Assembly (NCBI RefSeq): GCF_001598235.1
Contig: NZ_BCYO01000012.1
Location: forward strand, 1-64,000
Direction: 5' to 3'
DNA: 64,000 nucleotides
DNA from: Polaromonas jejuensis NBRC 106434
Lineage (GTDB): Bacteria; Pseudomonadota; Gammaproteobacteria; Burkholderiales; Burkholderiaceae_C
Position numbers and translations under genes: made by a program. Below, in pieces: positions 26,804 through 37,444 of the stretch. The notes under the pieces are model-generated. The model saw only the letters and a program-made list of their open reading frames with translations. It was not told the DNA's origin and searched no databases. Every line of letters begins with the position of its first letter. Within the stretch, counting starts at the first letter, position 1.

Positions 26804-27772
26804 ATGGCGACATTTCCCGGCAACCCCTCGATGGCGCAGCGCATTGCACGTCTGCTGCCGACGCTGACGCGTTCGCACCGGCAAATGGCCGACTACGTGC
26901 TGGCGCATCCGCTGCAGGCGGCCACCATGCCGATTGACGAGCTGGCCGCCACCCTGGGCGTGTCGATCGCCACGGCCAACCGTTTTGCCCGGGCGCTGGA
27001 ATTTGACGGTTATCCGCAGTTCCGCGCGGCGCTGGTGCGGGGCTTTGAAACCACGCTGGCGCCGGTCGAAAAACTGCGCAGCAAGCTGGAGCACCCGGCC
27101 ACCGCCGCCGACGTCTTTGCCAGCGCCCTGGCGGAAAGCCAGCGCAACATCGAGCTGACGCGGCAGTCGCTCGACGCCCACAGCTGCGAGCAGGCCGTCG
27201 AGGCCATCCTGAAGGCGCGTCGCATCTGCATCATTGGCTATGGCGCCAGCAGCTGGCTGGGCGGCTTGCTGCAGCGCACCCTGGACCTGTATTGCGACAA
27301 CGTCCAGCTGCTGGCCAGCATAGAGAGCTCGTCCTACGGTGCACGCGTCCTGACGCGCCTGCAGCCCACGGACCTGCTGATCGCCATTGCCTACCCGCGC
27401 TATGTTGCCGACACCGTTTTGCTGGCGGGCCGCGCGCGCGACGCCGGTGTGCCGGTGCTGGCGCTGACCGACCGCGTGACGTCGCCGCTGGCGCCGCTGG
27501 CCAGCGTCGCCCTCTACGCCCAAACCGAGAGCCAGTATTTCGCCAACTCCGAGGCCACGGTGCTGGCGCTGATCGAAGCCTTGTGCAGCGCGGTCGCCCA
27601 CCGCGCCAAGGGATCGCTCAAGGCGGCGGCGCAACTGGCCGAATCGGTGCTGCCCTGGCTGCACGGCAACCACTCCGACCGGCTGCGCGCCTTGCCTGAT
27701 GACGCGGCGACGGTGTCCCGCCAGGACCGCGCCACTTCCAAAGCATCCAAAGCCCCCAAGACCCCCCAATGA
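26804..27772 (+). CDS. MurR/RpiR-family regulator
   Basis: 322 aa with an N-terminal HTH_6 domain (residues ~1-80: MAQRIARLLPTLTRSHRQMA, TLGVSIATANRFARAL) and a C-terminal SIS domain (about 125-265, with IIGYGASSWLGG). SIS domains usually bind phosphosugars, and MurR senses a cell-wall sugar. The gene overlaps iaaA by 4 bp (ATGA), so it is the first gene of, and probably the regulator for, the peptide-utilisation operon. The C-terminal tail is Ser/Lys/Pro-rich. The link between a sugar-type sensor and peptide uptake suggests cell-wall fragments as one possible signal; that is inference. Confidence 0.9.
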   Translation: MATFPGNPSMAQRIARLLPTLTRSHRQMADYVLAHPLQAATMPIDELAATLGVSIATANRFARALEFDGYPQFRAALVRGFETTLAPVEKLRSKLEHPATAADVFASALAESQRNIELTRQSLDAHSCEQAVEAILKARRICIIGYGASSWLGGLLQRTLDLYCDNVQLLASIESSSYGARVLTRLQPTDLLIAIAYPRYVADTVLLAGRARDAGVPVLALTDRVTSPLAPLASVALYAQTESQYFANSEATVLALIEALCSAVAHRAKGSLKAAAQLAESVLPWLHGNHSDRLRALPDDAATVSRQDRATSKASKAPKTPQ

Positions 27773-28755
27773 CACCATCCAGGCCACTTCCCCTCATCGC
27801 CATCCACGGCGGCGCCGGCACCATGAGCCGCAGCCACATCAGCGCCGAGCAGGACGCGGCCTACCATGCCGCCCTGCAAAGCATCCTGTTGCCCGCCCAG
27901 CAATTGCTGGCCGATGGCGGCAGCGCGCTGGATGCCGTCAGCCTGGCGGTTGACCTGCTGGAAGACTGCCCGCTCTTCAATGCCGGCCATGGTTCTGTCT
28001 TTACCCATGACGAAACCCATGAGCTGGATGCCGCCGTGATGGACGGCGCCAGCCTGCGCGCCGGCGCGGTCGCCTGCGTGAGCCGCGTGCGCCGCCCCTT
28101 GCGCGCCGCCCGTGCCGTGATGGAGCACAGCGAGCATGTGCTGCTGGTGGGCGCCGGGGCCGAAGCCTTCGCCCAGGGCCAGGGGCTGGAAATGGTCTCG
28201 CCCGACTACTTTTCCACCGAGGCCCGCCGCGCGCAGCTGCACCGCGCGCTGGCCAGCGACAAGGCGCTGCTGGACCACGATGGCGCGGCCCTGGTGTTTC
28301 AGCAGTCCACAGCCGACGCGGCGCCGCTCGATGAGGGCCGCAAATTCGGCACCGTGGGCGCGGTCGCACTCGATGCGCACGGCAACCTGGCCGCCGCCAC
28401 CTCCACCGGCGGCATGACCAACAAACGGCCCGGCCGCGTCGGCGACACGCCGCTGATAGGCGCCGGCACCTATGCCGACAACCGCACGGCCGCCGTGTCC
28501 TGCACCGGCACCGGCGAAATGTTCATACGCACGGCAGCCGCCTACGACCTCTGCGCGCGCATGGCCTACGGCGGCCAGTCGCTGAAGGCGGCGGCGCAGC
28601 AGGTGGTGATGGACGTGCTGCCCACCCTCAATGGCCGGGGCGGCCTGATCGCCGTCGATGCCCAGGGCAACCTCAGCCTGCCCTTCAACACCGAAGGCAT
28701 GTACCGCGGCTGGGCCCGCGTCGGCGAAGCCGCGCATACCGCGATTTTTCGCTGA
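27769..28755 (+). CDS. iaaA: Isoaspartyl peptidase / L-asparaginase (Ntn hydrolase)
   Basis: 328 aa. The N-terminus [10 protein letters not shown] and the autocleavage site are diagnostic: Thr195 in [10 protein letters not shown] becomes the N-terminal nucleophile after self-processing. The conserved [25 protein letters not shown] follows (written here in parts: [21 protein letters not shown]). It releases aspartate from beta-aspartyl dipeptides and also splits asparagine. No Shine-Dalgarno is seen; the ATG overlaps the RpiR stop, so translation is coupled. It precedes gsiABCD, the same order as in E. coli iaaA-gsiABCD. Confidence 0.93.
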   Translation: MTPSRPLPLIAIHGGAGTMSRSHISAEQDAAYHAALQSILLPAQQLLADGGSALDAVSLAVDLLEDCPLFNAGHGSVFTHDETHELDAAVMDGASLRAGAVACVSRVRRPLRAARAVMEHSEHVLLVGAGAEAFAQGQGLEMVSPDYFSTEARRAQLHRALASDKALLDHDGAALVFQQSTADAAPLDEGRKFGTVGAVALDAHGNLAAATSTGGMTNKRPGRVGDTPLIGAGTYADNRTAAVSCTGTGEMFIRTAAAYDLCARMAYGGQSLKAAAQQVVMDVLPTLNGRGGLIAVDAQGNLSLPFNTEGMYRGWARVGEAAHTAIFR

Positions 28756-28826
28756 TCGCCGTCTGCGGCACAGTCCTTGCCTTTTCTACGCACCTCTACA
28801 CACCTCCACACACAAAGCGCAGCGCA

Positions 28827-30707
<1,881 letters not shown>

Positions 30708-30742
30708 TTTCCCAGCCTTTTTTCTCAACCAGGAGTTCACCC

Positions 30743-32305
30743 ATGAAGACAACAGCTTCCACCCGTCCATCCACCCGCCGCATTGCGCAGAGCCTGCTGG
30801 CGCTGGCCGCCATCGCCGCATCCGGCTCCGTGCTGGCTGCGGGCAATGCCGTACTGGCCATCTACCAGCAGCCCGAAACGCTGGACCCCTACAACACCAA
30901 CACGACCATCACCACGGCTGTGACCAAGAGCTTCTACGAAGGCCTGTTTGCGTTCGACAAGGACATGAAAGTCAAGAACGTGCTGGCCGAGAGCTACGAA
31001 GTGTCCAAGGACGGCCTGGTCTACACCTTCAAGCTGCGCCAGGGCGTCAAGTTCCACGACGGCACCGACTTCAACGCCACCGCGGCCAAGGCCAACCTGG
31101 ACCGCGTGATGGACCCGGCCAACCGCCTGCTGCGCGCCAACCAGTTCAACCGCGTCGCCAAGGTCGAGGCGGTGAACGCGCAGACGCTGCGCATCACGCT
31201 CAAGGAGCCCTTCGGCCCCTTCGTCAACGCACTGGCCCACGCATCGGCCGCCATCATCTCGCCCGCCGCGCTGCAGAAGTGGGGCAGCAAGGACATCGCC
31301 TTCCACCCCGTGGGTACCGGCCCCTTCGAGTTCGTCGAGTGGAAGCAGACCGAAGCCATTGTCGGCAAGAAGTTCGCCGGCTACTGGAAGAAGGGCTACC
31401 CCAAGGTTGACCAGGTCACCTGGAAGCCGGTGACGGAGAACAACACCCGCGCCGCCATGCTGCAGACGGGCGAGGCCGACTTCGCCTTCACGCTGCCCTA
31501 CGAGCAGATCGACACGCTCAAGAAGAGCGATAAGGTGGAGGTGGTGTCCGCGCCATCCATCATCCAGCGCTTCCTGACGTTCAACATGCTGCAGAAGCCC
31601 TTCGACAACCCCAAGGTGCGCGAAGCCATCGGCTACGCCATCAACAAGGATGCGCTGGCCAAGGTGGCTTTCAGCGGCCATGCCTTCGCGGCCCAGGGCT
31701 TTGTGCCGCAGGGCGTGGAATACGCGGTGAAGATGCAGCCCATCCCCTACAACGTACAGAAGGCTAAGGAGCTGCTGAAGGAAGCGGGTTACCCCAACGG
31801 CTTCGAGTCCACGCTGTGGAGCGGCTACAACAACACCACCAGTCAGAAGGTGATCCAGTTCATCCAGCAGCAACTGCAGCAGGTCGGCATCAAGGTGTCG
31901 GTGCAAGCGCTGGAGCCAGGCCAGCGCACCGAAATGGTTGACGCCTGGCCCGACCCGAAAACCGCCAAGGCGCGCCTGTACTACATCGGCTGGTCGTCCT
32001 CCACCGGCGAAGCCGACTGGGCGCTGCGCCCGCTGTTCTCCACCGAGTCCTGGGCTCCCAAGCTGGCGAACTATGCCTTCTACAGCAACCCGGTTGTGGA
32101 TCAATCCATCGCCAAGGCGCTGTTGACCACCAACGGCGCCGAGCGCGCTGCGCTCTACAAGACCGCGCAGGAGCAGCTCGCCAAGGACCTGCCGCGCATT
32201 CCGCTGGTGACGGAGGACGTGCTCTACGCCCACGCCAAGCGCCTGTCCGGCGTTTACGTGATGCCCGACGGCAACATCAACAGCGACGAAATCGCGCTGA
32301 AGTAA
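30743..32305 (+). CDS. gsiB: Peptide/glutathione ABC importer, binding protein
   Basis: 520 aa SBP_bac_5 family protein. AGGAG lies 7 bases before the ATG, followed by a signal peptide (TRRIAQSLLALAAIAASGSV, cleavage near residue 32). Family signatures: LAIYQQPETLDPYNTN, KLRQGVKFHDGTDFNA, PVGTGPFEFVEWKQ. It captures the substrate in the periplasm for GsiCD. Neighbour order supports glutathione or other gamma/beta-linked peptides, but the exact ligand is not provable from sequence. Confidence 0.92.
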   Translation: MKTTASTRPSTRRIAQSLLALAAIAASGSVLAAGNAVLAIYQQPETLDPYNTNTTITTAVTKSFYEGLFAFDKDMKVKNVLAESYEVSKDGLVYTFKLRQGVKFHDGTDFNATAAKANLDRVMDPANRLLRANQFNRVAKVEAVNAQTLRITLKEPFGPFVNALAHASAAIISPAALQKWGSKDIAFHPVGTGPFEFVEWKQTEAIVGKKFAGYWKKGYPKVDQVTWKPVTENNTRAAMLQTGEADFAFTLPYEQIDTLKKSDKVEVVSAPSIIQRFLTFNMLQKPFDNPKVREAIGYAINKDALAKVAFSGHAFAAQGFVPQGVEYAVKMQPIPYNVQKAKELLKEAGYPNGFESTLWSGYNNTTSQKVIQFIQQQLQQVGIKVSVQALEPGQRTEMVDAWPDPKTAKARLYYIGWSSSTGEADWALRPLFSTESWAPKLANYAFYSNPVVDQSIAKALLTTNGAERAALYKTAQEQLAKDLPRIPLVTEDVLYAHAKRLSGVYVMPDGNINSDEIALK

Positions 32306-32324
32306 GGCGTTGCCCTCACCCCAG

Positions 32325-32348
32325 CCCTCTCCCACAGGTGGGAGAGGG
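32325..32348. repeat. 11-bp perfect inverted repeat between gsiB and gsiC
   Basis: CCCTCTCCCAC and GTGGGAGAGGG are separated by two bases, giving a strong hairpin of about 10 bp. No T-run follows, so it is more likely an mRNA stabiliser or attenuating structure at the gsiB 3' end than a full terminator. Confidence 0.75.
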
Positions 32349-32361
32349 AGCGAATCCCCCG

Positions 32362-32395
32362 ACACCCGACACCCTACACCCTACACCCTACACCC
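32362..32395 (+). repeat. Heptanucleotide tandem repeat abutting the gsiC start
   Basis: Unit ACACCCT, nearly five copies: first copy ACACCCG, three exact copies, then ACACCC directly before the ATG. It occupies the place where the gsiC ribosome binding site should be; no purine-rich Shine-Dalgarno is present. Confidence 0.9.
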
Positions 32396-33316
32396 ATGCT
32401 GAACTACTTTCTCAAACGACTGCTGGGGCTCCTGCCCACCCTGCTGATCGTTGCGGTACTGGTGTTCCTGTTTGTCCACATGCTGCCCGGCGACCCCGCG
32501 CGCCTGGCGGCGGGGCAGGACGCCGACGAGACCACGGTGGCGTTGGTGCGCCAGGAGCTGGGCCTGGACAAGCCGCTGCCCGAGCAGTTCGTGCATTTCT
32601 TCTCGCGCATGGTGCAGGGCGACTTCGGCAAGTCGATCCGCACGAGCCGCCCGGTGTCGGCGGAGATCAGTGAACGCTTCATGCCCACGCTGCTGCTCAC
32701 TCTCACCAGCATGGCCTGGTCGGTCGTCGCCGGGATGGGCATCGGCATCATCTCGGCCGTGTACCGCAACCGGTGGCCGGACCGGCTGGGCATGACGCTG
32801 GCGGTGTCCGGCATCTCGTTTCCCGCGTTCGCGCTCGGCATGGTGCTGATGCAGATCTTCTCGGTGCAGCTGGGCTGGCTGCCGACGGTGGGCGCGTCGA
32901 GCTGGATCCACTACATCCTGCCCTCCATCACGCTGGGCGCCGCGGTGGCGGCGGTGATGGCACGCTTCACCCGCGCCTCGTTCGTCGAGGTGGTGCAAGA
33001 GGACTTCGTGCGCACCGCGCGCGCCAAGGGGCTGAACGAGCGGGTGGTGGTGCTCAAGCACTGCCTGCGCAACGCGCTGATCCCGGTGATCACGATGATG
33101 GGCCTGCAGTTCGGCTTTCTGCTGGGCGGCTCCATCGTGGTGGAGGCGGTCTTCAACTGGCCGGGCCTCGGCCGTCTGCTGGTGGACGCGGTGACCATGC
33201 GCGACTACCCGGTGATCCAGGCGCTGGTGCTGCTGTTCTCGCTGGAGTTCATCCTCATCAACCTGGTGGTGGACGTGCTCTACGGCTTCATCAATCCCAC
33301 CATCCGCTACAAGTGA
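32396..33316 (+). CDS. gsiC: Peptide/glutathione ABC importer, permease 1
   Basis: 306 aa DppB-type permease with six predicted TM segments, conserved N-terminal [17 protein letters not shown] and HMLPGDPA, and the ABC-binding EAA-like loop [20 protein letters not shown] near residues 201-220. The C-terminus FINPTIRYK is typical. The ATG at 32396 has no Shine-Dalgarno and is preceded directly by the ACACCCT tandem repeat. GsiD follows 7 bp later. Confidence 0.94.
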   Translation: MLNYFLKRLLGLLPTLLIVAVLVFLFVHMLPGDPARLAAGQDADETTVALVRQELGLDKPLPEQFVHFFSRMVQGDFGKSIRTSRPVSAEISERFMPTLLLTLTSMAWSVVAGMGIGIISAVYRNRWPDRLGMTLAVSGISFPAFALGMVLMQIFSVQLGWLPTVGASSWIHYILPSITLGAAVAAVMARFTRASFVEVVQEDFVRTARAKGLNERVVVLKHCLRNALIPVITMMGLQFGFLLGGSIVVEAVFNWPGLGRLLVDAVTMRDYPVIQALVLLFSLEFILINLVVDVLYGFINPTIRYK

Positions 33317-33323
33317 ACGCCGC

Positions 33324-34229
33324 ATGACCACACCTTCCCTCTCCTCCCCCGCCGCTGTTGCCGCCACCGCGCCGGACGCGGTGCGCACGCCCTGGCGCGA
33401 GTTCTGGCGCAAGTTCAAGAAGCAGCACGTGGCGGTGGCCGCGCTGGTGTTCGTGGTGCTGCTGGTGCTGGTGGCCGTGCTGGCGCCGGTTCTCGTGCCC
33501 TTCGACGCCGAGAACTACTTCGACTACGACCGCCTCAACGAAAGCCCGTCGGCCCTGCACTGGTTCGGCGTGGACCCGCTCGGGCGCGACATCTTCAGCC
33601 GCATCCTGATGGGTGCGCGCATCTCGCTGGCCGCGGGCTTCTTCTCGGTGCTGATCGGCTGCGTCATCGGCACGTCGCTGGGCCTGATGGCGGGCTACTA
33701 CGAAGGCTGGTGGGACCGCATCGTGATGCGCATGTCCGACGTGCTGCTCGCCTTTCCCGGCATCCTGTTGGCGCTGGGCGTGGTGGCCATCCTGGGCAGC
33801 AGCATGACCAACGTGGTCGTCGCCGTGGCAGTGTTCAGCGTGCCGGCCTTCGCGCGGCTGGTGCGCGGCAACACGCTGGTGCTCAAGCGCATGACGTACA
33901 TCGAATCGGCGCAGAGCATCGGCGCGAACGACTGGACCATCATCACGCGCCACATCCTGCCGGGCACGATCTCGTCCATCGTCGTGTACTTCACCATGCG
34001 CGTGGGCACCTCCATCATCACGGCGGCCAGCCTGTCCTTCCTCGGCATGGGGGCGCAGCCGCCCACGCCCGAATGGGGCGCCATGCTCAACGAAGCGCGC
34101 GCCGACATGGTCAACGCGCCGCATGTGGCGCTGTTTCCCAGCCTGGCGATTTTCCTGACGGTGCTGGCCTTCAACCTGCTGGGCGACGGCCTGCGCGATG
34201 CGCTGGATCCCAAGATTGACCGCCTGTAA
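33324..34229 (+). CDS. gsiD: Peptide/glutathione ABC importer, permease 2
   Basis: 301 aa DppC-type permease: N-terminal OppC domain ([20 protein letters not shown]), [17 protein letters not shown], and the EAA-like loop near residues 188-210 ([20 protein letters not shown]). The C-terminus [18 protein letters not shown] is diagnostic of this permease class. It pairs with GsiC to form the channel. The P1 peptidase gene follows after 15 bp. Confidence 0.94.
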   Translation: MTTPSLSSPAAVAATAPDAVRTPWREFWRKFKKQHVAVAALVFVVLLVLVAVLAPVLVPFDAENYFDYDRLNESPSALHWFGVDPLGRDIFSRILMGARISLAAGFFSVLIGCVIGTSLGLMAGYYEGWWDRIVMRMSDVLLAFPGILLALGVVAILGSSMTNVVVAVAVFSVPAFARLVRGNTLVLKRMTYIESAQSIGANDWTIITRHILPGTISSIVVYFTMRVGTSIITAASLSFLGMGAQPPTPEWGAMLNEARADMVNAPHVALFPSLAIFLTVLAFNLLGDGLRDALDPKIDRL

Positions 34230-34244
34230 CAGGAAAGCCGCTTC

Positions 34245-35333
34245 ATGATTCCCCGCCCTCTGCTGCCCCACATCGGCGGCCTGCCGCCAGGGCCGCGCAA
34301 TGCCATCACCGACGTGGCCGGCGTGACCGTGGGCCATTGCACGCTGGATGCGCAAGAGGTGCAGACCGGCGTGACGGTGGTCCGCCCGCATGGCGGCGAC
34401 CTGTTTCGTGACCGGGTGCCGGCGGCCGCGGTCGTGCTCAACGGCTTCGGCAAGAGTGTGGGACTGGTGCAGGTCGAAGAACTGGGCGTTCTGGAAACGC
34501 CGATTGCGCTGACCAACACCTTTTCGGTCGCCAGCGTAGCCACGGCGCAAATCCGCCAGTGCATCGTCGCCAACCCCGAAACCGGCCGCAGCCTGCCCAC
34601 CGTCAATCCGCTGGTGTTTGAATGCAACGACGGTTTTCTCAACGACATCCAGCGCCTGGCCATCACCGGGCAGCATTACCTGCAGGCCTGCGCGCAGGCC
34701 GGCGTCGATGTGGAGGAAGGCTCGGTAGGCGCCGGGCGCGGCATGTCCAGCTTTGGCCTCAAGGGCGGCATAGGCACGGCCTCGCGCCGCGTCCCCGCCG
34801 CCAGCGGCGGCGAACACACGGTGGGCGCGCTGGTGCTGGCCAATTACGGCAAGCTGCCGCAGCTGCGCCTGGCCGGCCAGGCGCTGGGCGCCCAACTGGC
34901 CGACAGGCTGGCCGAGACATCGGGCCCGGACGCCGACGAGGCCGAAAAAGGCTCCATCATTTTGCTGATCGCCACCGATGCGCCGCTCGATGCGCGCCAG
35001 TTGCGCCGGCTGGCGCTGCGCGCCGGCGCCGGCCTGGCCCGCACCGGTTCGGTGTTCGGCCACGGCAGCGGCGATATTGCGCTGGCCTTTTCCACCGCGT
35101 ACACGATTCCGCAACAAGCCGACGCCCCCATGCCGGCCTTGGCCATGCTGCATGACGGCCTGATCGACGGGCTGTTTCAGGCCGTGGCCGACAGCACCGA
35201 GCAGGCGATTGTTCACGCCCTGTGCCGCGCCCGCGCCGTGACCGGCCGCAACGGCCACCAGCGCCGCGCGCTGGCCGACCTGCTGCCCGACTGGCCAGGC
35301 GCCGTCCCTCAACCCACGACGAATACACCATGA
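34245..35333 (+). CDS. P1/S58-family aminopeptidase (DmpA-like)
   Basis: 362 aa Ntn-type hydrolase of the DmpA/BapA family. The N-terminus PGPRNAITDVAGVTVGHCTL is typical. The conserved EGSVGAGRGMSSFGLKGG lies near residues 160-177. Self-cleavage between Gly236 and Ser237 in EKGSIILLIATDAPLD would free the nucleophilic Ser237, equivalent to Gly249-Ser250 of DmpA. Known members remove N-terminal D- or beta-amino acids from amides and short peptides that normal aminopeptidases do not cut. The gene overlaps the M55 peptidase gene by 4 bp and follows gsiD by 15 bp. Phe codons are mostly TTT, in contrast to gsiABCD. Confidence 0.9.
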   Translation: MIPRPLLPHIGGLPPGPRNAITDVAGVTVGHCTLDAQEVQTGVTVVRPHGGDLFRDRVPAAAVVLNGFGKSVGLVQVEELGVLETPIALTNTFSVASVATAQIRQCIVANPETGRSLPTVNPLVFECNDGFLNDIQRLAITGQHYLQACAQAGVDVEEGSVGAGRGMSSFGLKGGIGTASRRVPAASGGEHTVGALVLANYGKLPQLRLAGQALGAQLADRLAETSGPDADEAEKGSIILLIATDAPLDARQLRRLALRAGAGLARTGSVFGHGSGDIALAFSTAYTIPQQADAPMPALAMLHDGLIDGLFQAVADSTEQAIVHALCRARAVTGRNGHQRRALADLLPDWPGAVPQPTTNTP

Positions 35334-36148
35334 AGATCCTGATTTCCACCGATATCGAAGGCGTTGCCGGCGTTTTCCACCATGAGCAGGTACGCGCCGG
35401 CAACCCCGAGTACGAGCGCGCCCGCCTGTTGATGACGCACGAGGCCAATGCCGCGATCGCCGGCGCCTTCGAGGCCGGTGCCAGCGAAGTGTTGGTGAAC
35501 GATTCGCACGGCGGCTTTCGCAACATGCCGGCCGAGCTTCTGGATGCGCGCGCCCAGGCCGTCATGGGCAAGCCCCGCTACCTGAGCATGATGGCCGGCG
35601 TCGATCAGGGCGTGGATGCCGTCTGCATGATTGGCTACCACTCGCGGGCCCAGGGCCGCGGCATTCTGGCGCACACCATCAACAGCTTTGCCTTTACGCG
35701 CGTCTACTTCAATGAGCAGGAGCTGGGCGAGGCCGGCATCTATGGCGCGCTGGCCGGCGAATATGGCGTGCCGGTGGTCATGGCCAGCGGCGATGATGTG
35801 TTCATAGCAGAACACCGGCCCCTGTTCCCGCACACCACCTTTGTGCAGACCAAGCGCGCCACCGGCCAGACCAGCGGCATCAGCCTGTCGCCGGCGCAGG
35901 CCTGCAGCGCCATCCGCGCTGGCGTGGCGGCAGCGCTGGCCGAGCGCGGCAGCGTCCGCCCCTTGGTGCTGCCCGGCCCCATCAGCGTGCGCCTGCAGAC
36001 CCAGACGCCGGCGCTGGCCGACCTGTTCTGCCAGTGGCCCAGCCTGGAGCGCCTGGGCGGCGACGCAGTCGGCTTTGCCGCGCCCACGGTGGAGGCCGCC
36101 GTGCGCATGCTCAACTGCCTGTCGGCCATGTCGAGCATGCTGCGCTGA
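35330..36148 (+). CDS. dppA: M55-family D-aminopeptidase (DppA-like)
   Basis: 272 aa, the same length class as Bacillus subtilis DppA. Zinc ligands sit at the same numbers as known for that enzyme: Asp8 and Glu10 (STDIEG), His60 (NDSHGG) and His104 (GYHSR); a Glu near 134 (LGEAG) fits the fifth ligand. His115 in LAHTINSF matches the proposed catalytic His. DppA forms a ring-shaped decamer and cleaves D-Ala-D-Ala and related peptides. The ATG overlaps the P1 peptidase stop (ATGA). Last gene of the operon; together with IaaA and the P1 enzyme it makes three unusual-bond peptidases next to one importer. Confidence 0.9.
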   Translation: MKILISTDIEGVAGVFHHEQVRAGNPEYERARLLMTHEANAAIAGAFEAGASEVLVNDSHGGFRNMPAELLDARAQAVMGKPRYLSMMAGVDQGVDAVCMIGYHSRAQGRGILAHTINSFAFTRVYFNEQELGEAGIYGALAGEYGVPVVMASGDDVFIAEHRPLFPHTTFVQTKRATGQTSGISLSPAQACSAIRAGVAAALAERGSVRPLVLPGPISVRLQTQTPALADLFCQWPSLERLGGDAVGFAAPTVEAAVRMLNCLSAMSSMLR

Positions 36149-36195
36149 CGCCGCGCCGCGGTGGCCAGTCCAGGCGTGCTGGTCGACACGCCATT

Positions 36196-36255
36196 AGCTA
36201 TAATTTTTATAGCCATCTGTACCCGCCCTCATTGGGCTAGAGGCTTGTTTTATTA
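36196..36255 (+). repeat. Palindromic element, copy 6 (intergenic)
   Basis: AGCTATAATTTTTATAGCC, then CATTGGGCTAGAGGCTTG and a T-rich end. This is one of the best-preserved copies. It lies between the M55 peptidase gene and the convergent Bug gene, just before a terminator. Confidence 0.85.
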
Positions 36256-36267
36256 AAAAATCAGCCA

Positions 36268-36297
36268 AAAAAACGAAGGCCGCATACAGCGGCCTTC
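36268..36297 (-). terminator. Rho-independent terminator of the minus-strand operon
   Basis: Read on the minus strand, GAAGGCCGC-TGTAT-GCGGCCTTC is a 9-bp perfect stem followed by G and seven T residues. It lies 64 bp after the stop of the Bug gene at 36362 and ends the nine-gene minus-strand cluster. Confidence 0.9.
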
Positions 36298-36361
36298 CCT
36301 TTGGTGCTCGTGGATAGAGCGCTTGTTACGCGCTCCGTCGCTGCAGCGGCAAGCCCCGCTT

Positions 36362-37378
36362 TTAGCTGCTGCCCTTCATGGCCGCGGGGGCGATGCCCTG
36401 CACCCGCTTGACTTCGTCGCGGATGCGCTGCGTCAGCGCCTGGGGCGTGCCGCCCTGGGTTTCAACGCCGGCTTTTTGCAACTTCTGCCAGACGGCAGGT
36501 TCGCGCAAGACCTCATTGAGCTCCTTGTTCAGGCGCGCCGTGATGGCAGGCGGCATTTTGGCGGGGCCAAACAGGCCGTTCCACAGGCTGATGTCAAAGC
36601 CCTTGAGCGCCGGGGTTTCCGACAGCGAGGGAATCTGCGGCGCCGCGCGGGAACGGCCCGGGGTGGTCACGCCCAGCGCCACCATCTTGCCGGTCTCGAT
36701 GTGCGGCAAGGCCGTGGGCGTCATGAAATACGCCAGTTCTATGCTGCCGCCGGCCACGTCGATCGCCATCTGTGAAGCACCGCGGTAAGGCACATGCGTG
36801 ATGCGGGTTCCCGCTTTCTGGTTGAACAACTCGCCGGCCACATGCAGCACGGTGCCAACACCGGAGGAGGCATAGCTCAGCGCGCCCGGGTCACGCTTGG
36901 CCTTCGCCAGCGCCTCCTGCGCGGTCTTGAGGCCGGACCTGGGGCTGGCCACCAGCACCAGCGGCACATCGCCCACCAGGCCTATGGCCGTGAAGTCGGT
37001 CTCGCCGTTGTATTTGACGGCCGGGTTGAACAAGCGGGCAATCGACACCTCGCTGCCCGAGGCCATGAACAGGGTGTAGCCGTCGGGTGCGGCATTGACC
37101 ACCTTCTGGCCGGCGATGGTACCGCCCGCACCGCTGACGTTGTCGATCACGACCGGCGTGCCCAGGCGCTTGCCCAGCGGCTCGGCAATGGTGCGCGCAA
37201 TCATGTCGGCGCTGCCGCCGGCAGGGAAACCCACCACCATGGTGATGGGCTTCTGGCCCGGCCATTGCTGCGCGTGGGACAGGCCGGTCAGAGCCGGGAC
37301 GACCGTCAGGGTCGCGAGCGCGCAGGCGCGGATCAGCACGTGACGTTTGGATTGAACAAGAGATGACGCAGATGACAC
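36362..37378 (-). CDS. Bug/TctC-family periplasmic solute receptor
   Basis: 338 aa from a GTG at 37378 with AAAGG 8 bases upstream. A signal peptide ends near residue 36 (GLSHAQ). Family motif VVGFPAGGSADMIARTIAEP. It is closely related to the Bug protein at 50447-51451: both share the stretch GSEVSIARLFNPAVKYNGET and most of the C-terminal half. It lies 66 bp after the CodA-like gene and before a terminator, so it is probably the last gene of the racemase-ABC-amidohydrolase operon. Its ligand may be a carboxylic product or relative of that operon's substrate; this is inference. Confidence 0.88.
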   Translation of the reverse strand: MSSASSLVQSKRHVLIRACALATLTVVPALTGLSHAQQWPGQKPITMVVGFPAGGSADMIARTIAEPLGKRLGTPVVIDNVSGAGGTIAGQKVVNAAPDGYTLFMASGSEVSIARLFNPAVKYNGETDFTAIGLVGDVPLVLVASPRSGLKTAQEALAKAKRDPGALSYASSGVGTVLHVAGELFNQKAGTRITHVPYRGASQMAIDVAGGSIELAYFMTPTALPHIETGKMVALGVTTPGRSRAAPQIPSLSETPALKGFDISLWNGLFGPAKMPPAITARLNKELNEVLREPAVWQKLQKAGVETQGGTPQALTQRIRDEVKRVQGIAPAAMKGSS

Positions 37379-37444
37379 GAAATGCCTTTCAGGTTGGCGT
37401 GAGTGTGGAGATAAATGGAGAAGCGGGTGGCTCGATTTGCCGGG

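Noticed and set aside
32325..32348. gsiB-gsiC hairpin as a terminator splitting the operon
   Set aside because: There is no T-run after it, and the four gsi genes are needed together.
32362..32395. Tandem ACACCCT repeat as a CRISPR or telomere
   Set aside because: Units are 7 bp without spacers and the replicon end is not here; it is a simple tandem repeat.
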